A DNA stretch of 64,000 nt from Antedon mediterranea (Eukaryota; Echinodermata; Crinoidea; Comatulida; Antedonidae), in assembly GCF_964355755.1 (NCBI RefSeq), contig NC_092670.1, positions 36,569,795 through 36,633,794 on the forward strand, read 5' to 3'. The translations under genes and the position numbers were made by a program. The notes beneath the pieces are model-generated. The model had not been told where the DNA came from. It made no database searches and worked only from the letters and a program-made list of their open reading frames with translations. Shown here one piece after another: positions 59,915 through 64,000 of this stretch (positions are counted from its first letter, which is position 1; every line of letters begins with the position of its first letter).

Positions 59915-60925
59915 GCCATTGGATCTTTGATAAACTTTCGAAAGTCAGAATTTGTATTGGCATTAAAGCCACATTGTGGTTTGCCAACTTTAAATTATCA
60001 AGAAGTAGTATATTATGAAAAAAAAAACAAGCTCTCAACCTTATCAGACATTTGTAATGGTAGATACCCAACGTAAAGTTAATGAAAGAAGAACACTAGT
60101 GCTTCGCAGATTACGCCTGGTGTACCAAGCAATCTCCCTTGCTCGTACATACTGCCGTGTCTCCTTCACAGATCACAGATAGTCGCGATATGCAAATGAG
60201 TTTGTAATTTTTGTTTCAACAGTAAATCTGACAAGGTAGTAGTCACAATTATGCAAATGAATTCGTAGTGCATTTCGAGAGCAAAACTGGGAATCCGATA
60301 GATCATTTAAACTTCATACTTCGGAGTATTAGTTTTCTCACCTAAAAGAGGCGCAGTCGAATGTGTCTAATGTTATAAAACTATGCATGATACTTTTCAG
60401 CATCGTCGCATATCTCATGCTAACAGCGATATGTCCGGGTACAATTAATAGTTGACAAAGCACTTTACATTTATATTGTAGGATAAAATCTTTTCAGACT
60501 TTTTTCCATCGACTATAATTATGTGGCGCAAAGGATTGTGTTGTGTAACATGTCGTAACATCGACAGAAACTGATTTCATGACGGAAACACTGAATTTTA
60601 TTCGTTTTTTTAATTTAAATGTTGTTTTTTAGTTGTTGTGTTTTTTATCTGCCTTTCATCTTCGTCTCAAATGGTTACTTAATAAACACAGTCGTATACA
60701 TTCTGGAAATTCTTATTCCTTAATTGATCTGTATCACTGTATGGACGTGTCGTGCTGCAGATAATACCGCAGTTAAAAACAAGATTTTCTTTCCTTCTTT
60801 CGTCGATTGCGCCTTATACAAAACATGATGTTTGTATCGAAACGGAAAACTGTACCGTAGATACAATCAATATGATACGGAAGTGATAATGATATAATAG
60901 GAGGACACATTCGGATGTTTCTTGG
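59915..60925. other. AT-rich DNA with a repeated octamer motif
   Basis: ATGCAAATGA(G/A)TT(T/C)GTA occurs at 60190 and 60251, that is, two POU-type octamers 61 bases apart. Otherwise nothing recognisable. Confidence 0.4.
60190..60258 (+). promoter_or_regulatory. Two POU/Oct octamers (ATGCAAAT) in direct repeat
   Basis: Octamers at 60190-60197 and 60251-60258, each followed by GA(G/A)TT(T/C)GTA. The shared context suggests a small duplication. No gene start is visible, so function is speculative. Confidence 0.25.
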
Positions 60926-61310
60926 TTAAGCTTGGTTCCCACTAGAACGTAACGCAAGGACGTAAACGCAACGCAAGCGTTTTAACCAATGACAAGCGAA
61001 GTTATAGACAGTTAAGCGTGGTTCCCACTAGAAGGTAACGAAAGGACGTAAACGCAACGCAAGCGTTTTAACCAATGGAAAGCGAAGTTATAGACAGTTA
61101 GCAATCACAAGCGAATAAGCCATCGCTTGTGATTGGTCAATTCACTTGCGTTGCGTTACGTCCTTGTGTTGCGTCGCTAGTGGGAACCACGCTTAAGCTT
61201 GGTTCCCACTAGAACGTAGACGTAGACGCAACGCAATCATGTTCACCAGACAGTTCTAATATCCATCGCTTGTGATTGGTCAAATTATGACGGTAACTGT
61301 ACCACTAAGT
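60926..61310. mobile_element. MITE family C cluster: one full element flanked by two partial ones, joined at TTAA
   Basis: TTAA occurs at 60926-60929, 61012-61015 and 61193-61196, each followed by GC(T/G)TGGTTCCCACTAGAA. 60930-61011 is an extra copy of the left arm, about 86 bp and nearly identical to 61016-61101. 61016-61192 is the full element, ending GCTAGTGGGAACCACGC. 61197 to about 61310 is a third, internally deleted one. Inner arms carry ACCAATG and CATCGCTTGTGATTGGTCAA. The arrangement suggests repeated insertion into, or replication slippage at, the TTAA ends. Confidence 0.85.
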
Positions 61311-61710
61311 ATGTTTATGCATTATGCTACATTTCTATCAACACAGCTGTCCATTTTGTATACTGATTGTACTATGTTTATGTTGAGTTGATATGTATAC
61401 CATAGGCTAATTAATTCTATAAAACAGATAGTGGTCTGCTAATTCAATTGAACCATCACAGACGGTGTAAAGAGCCAGTGTCAATATACATGGTATGATC
61501 AAATTATTTTACACAACATTGATACCAACCATATCATAAGTATATAATTATATTTTATTATACATATAAAGTTACATCGGAATATGCTTTCCTATGCTAA
61601 CTGATAGCCTACTTAGAAAGAAAATATTACGTTAGGTCTATAAGTAATTGTAAACACTACAAATAATGCAGATTGCTTAAAGATTCTTGTCGAAAGAGTA
61701 TGTAAACTGG
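61311..61710. other. AT-rich DNA, no supported gene
   Basis: Nothing recognisable. Confidence 0.4.
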
Positions 61711-61822
61711 AGTCCAGGTTCAAAGATGGCGATCCAGTTTAATATTGGTCAAAAAGATTTTGTTACATTTGGCGTGTCATACGTATAGCAATATGACATA
61801 ACTAGATACTTGGGGCAGTCTT
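61711..61822 (+). mobile_element. MITE family D copy (decayed)
   Basis: AGTCCAGGTTCAAAGATGG, TTTAATATTGGTCAAAAAGA, TTTGGCGTGTCATACGTA and ACTTGGGGCAGTCT match family D in order, with deletions. Confidence 0.65.
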
Positions 61823-62058
61823 CCACTAACATTGTCAGTCAGTGCTATAGTTAATGCTGGAAAAAATCATGCAGGGAAGACTTTGATATGCTGTTCTTTA
61901 TCTTCTCGTTTGAAATATACTGTAGCAGTATATAGTACGGTACGTTCTATAAATAGTTTGAAATAAAAACGTTACGCCCTGTGCTCTTATTATTATTATA
62001 GTATTGATAATAACACTCATAAGGCAGACTTATTGTCGCATGAATCATATTATCAGTA

Positions 62059-62142
62059 AACCTTTGCGACAAAAAAAAATGTGATGTGCCCATATATGGT
62101 CACGATTACGTCATCTCTACCATATTTGGCACTTTTGTCATT
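62059..62142. mobile_element. MITE family A copy 6 (core only)
   Basis: GACAAAAAAAAATGTGATGT then GCCCATATATGGTCACGAT and TACCATATTTGGCAC match the family A core. Both terminal arms are missing. Confidence 0.6.
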
Positions 62143-63227
62143 TGATTACTCCGAGATAATGTGATGGTTGTTTGCCAGGATTCACTATAAGCTTTTAAAA
62201 ATACATTACTTGTCGAATTAGGACGTTCACACGTGTCATGAATTACACGGGGAATGTACTTTCTACATTAAGGTGTGTTCACATTATCAAGCCCAAATCA
62301 GTTTGTTTATGGTGCGATGCGATTATATTATTACAACTTGATGACAAGACGGAATTGATGAAAACGTTGGGTTCCTCTGATCAATGTTAACAGCAAAAGT
62401 CAAATTCAAAGAATTGTAAATAAGGCCAGCAAAGTTATCGGTGTCGAAGTAAAAATTCTATAGATCATATGTTTAAAAAGTTAATAAACATAAAATTAAT
62501 TCAAGTATATACAAGACTCAACCCATCCATTACACTCATATATTATTATTAGCAGATCAGGAAGGGCTAGATTGACACAGCAAACAATTTCCACAAACCA
62601 TTTCAGATTTTCAACACTGTACATGGCATGAATGTATTTAATCAAAACTTTAAAAGATAATAGTCATGTATTTAAACATTTATCACTTTTGTATTATTTA
62701 ATGATCTACTAGGGTACAATACATATCTCAAAATTGACAATAAAATACTCCATATGTTTCAATTTAAGCTATCTACAATGTCAACGATCAATTGAATACA
62801 TAATCGATACAGATCATGTCGTCACAGAAGACATGCGTTATAATTGCGCTCATCATCGAGACGTTGCATTTACACACACGAGACTCGTGGGAAGGCTACG
62901 TATGGATTAAAAACATTCTGACATGATATGAATACATTACAGATTGAATACACGATTCCAATGGATTAATTTTGCATAATTTAATACAGATTTGTTTGAA
63001 TTATACAATTCATATTAATTATTTAATTAAATCTATGGATAATATTATATTCTGAATGACTAACAGCAGCATAATATATTATATTACTGTACGGTATTGT
63101 ATACAATGGCGTTCGCGTTTCTAAAATAGACAATATAGGCGCGCCTAAGCTAATACTGTACTATTCTTGGTTTTTATATCAGCCTGACTAAAGTAAAATG
63201 TGGTGTTCACTGTTGTCATTACTGATA
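62143..63227. other. AT-rich DNA, no supported gene
   Basis: Nothing recognisable. Confidence 0.4.
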
Positions 63228-63264
63228 CTAGATGGTACGATCGCTTCGCTCGCGTACCATCTAG
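63228..63264. repeat. Perfect 12-bp stem hairpin with CpG-rich loop
   Basis: CTAGATGGTACG (63228-63239) and CGTACCATCTAG (63253-63264) pair perfectly around a 13-base loop ATCGCTTCGCTCG. It stands out in AT-rich DNA. Confidence 0.85.
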
Positions 63265-63453
63265 GTCGTGCCTACAGATGGTTCTCGAATACATAGTAAT
63301 TTCAGCGTAAAAAAAATGGCGATTTCAAATGTACGTACCGCATGACTATAAAACATTGTCGTTTACAGAAACAAATAAATAGACACAATGATTTATGTAG
63401 TCAACCAAAATTAGCACCATGGGAATTACTTCCAAAAGAAAAACTTGTCACAA

Positions 63454-63484
63454 AATGAGTCCAAATGTTTGATTTGGACTCATT
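63454..63484. repeat. Perfect 13-bp stem hairpin
   Basis: AATGAGTCCAAAT (63454-63466) and ATTTGGACTCATT (63472-63484) flank a five-base loop. No T-run follows, and no role is evident. Confidence 0.85.
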
Positions 63485-64000
63485 TAAACAAATCCAATTT
63501 GTGTTTGGTATCTAACATTAGTGTTGAGGGTTGGGGATGAGGATAGGTACAAAGAGGAACAATTTTTAAATATATTCTTTATATGAAATTATTCTTTATA
63601 TTTCTTTATTATCCACTAAGTAACGAAAGTTTTTTTTTATAGGCCTATAAATAATATACCACTAAATAGAGTAACACATTTCCGATTTAATAAATTTGTT
63701 AAAATTGTCACTGTCATAGTCGATTGAAATAGTAAAGTACATGTAACGATACACCACTACGACGTTTATATTTTTTGTAATTATTATTTAATACAAACGT
63801 TGAGAAGCAACTATCAGTAATAAAGTATTATATTATTATGTGTTTATAATCTAAAAGTAGGGGCTACCCACACTTACAGTAATAAAGTTTATTAGTATAT
63901 TTGTTTATATTATATCTAACAGTACCAACACACACAATAAGAAATTTGCGATTCAAATGGCGATCAAAAGTATTTACAGTATTGTATAGCATTACAATAC
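63485..64000. other. AT-rich DNA to the window end
   Basis: A TAGGCCTA word at 63641. No other feature seen. Confidence 0.4.

Noticed and set aside
1-64000. CRISPR array, operons, phage or defence system
   Set aside because: No spaced identical repeats with unique spacers, no dense coding and clear eukaryotic retroelements throughout.

Overview
This is a eukaryotic nuclear window: AT-rich (about one third G+C by eye), gene-poor and crowded with decayed transposable elements. There is no bacterial operon, phage or CRISPR structure. The mix of Penelope-like, CR1/L2-like LINE, tRNA-derived SINE and many MITE families, plus about two dozen copies of the palindrome TAGGCCTA, suggests a marine invertebrate deuterostome (echinoderm or hemichordate type). 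That assignment is inference.

Only one convincing host gene segment is visible: a probable terminal coding exon on the + strand (acceptor AG at 47216-47217, stop at 48147-48149). It encodes a Ser/Lys/Asn-rich, mostly disordered protein that I do not recognise. The other protein-like segments are fragments of mobile elements: a GIY-YIG endonuclease tail of a Penelope-like element (20877-21476, minus), an L2/CR1-like LINE tail (23080-23415, minus), a frameshifted LINE tail with a zinc knuckle (30233-30982, minus) and a stop-ridden LINE RT end (54262-54620, plus).

Layout: 1-5.4 kb holds a dimeric-core SINE, MITEs and an old Penelope terminal repeat. 5.87-6.80 kb is a 927-bp PIF/Harbinger-type MITE with TTA duplications. 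9.6-10.2 kb is a 43-bp minisatellite and 11.3-11.7 kb a perfect 185-bp tandem duplication. 12-19 kb is a run of MITEs. 20.0-21.5 kb is the Penelope region with inverted terminal-repeat fragments, a hammerhead-like core and a tRNA-like sequence. 24.3-24.7 kb is a 410-bp element with 32-bp perfect inverted termini. 31.8-35.4 kb holds minisatellites, a CpG-rich block and a long ATC-rich tract. 37.9-43 kb and 49-62 kb are again MITE-rich, and the host exon lies between them at about 47-48 kb.

Three MITE families (A, B and C below) share a terminal signature and TTAA target duplications, so one transposase source may have mobilised all of them. Family C carries paired CCAAT boxes and has been scattered at least eleven times. 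No operon-like cooperation between genes exists here. The unifying theme is non-autonomous elements dispersing structured, often palindromic sequence. I see no defence or biosynthetic system. Positions are by manual reading, and boundaries of old repeats may be off by several bases.
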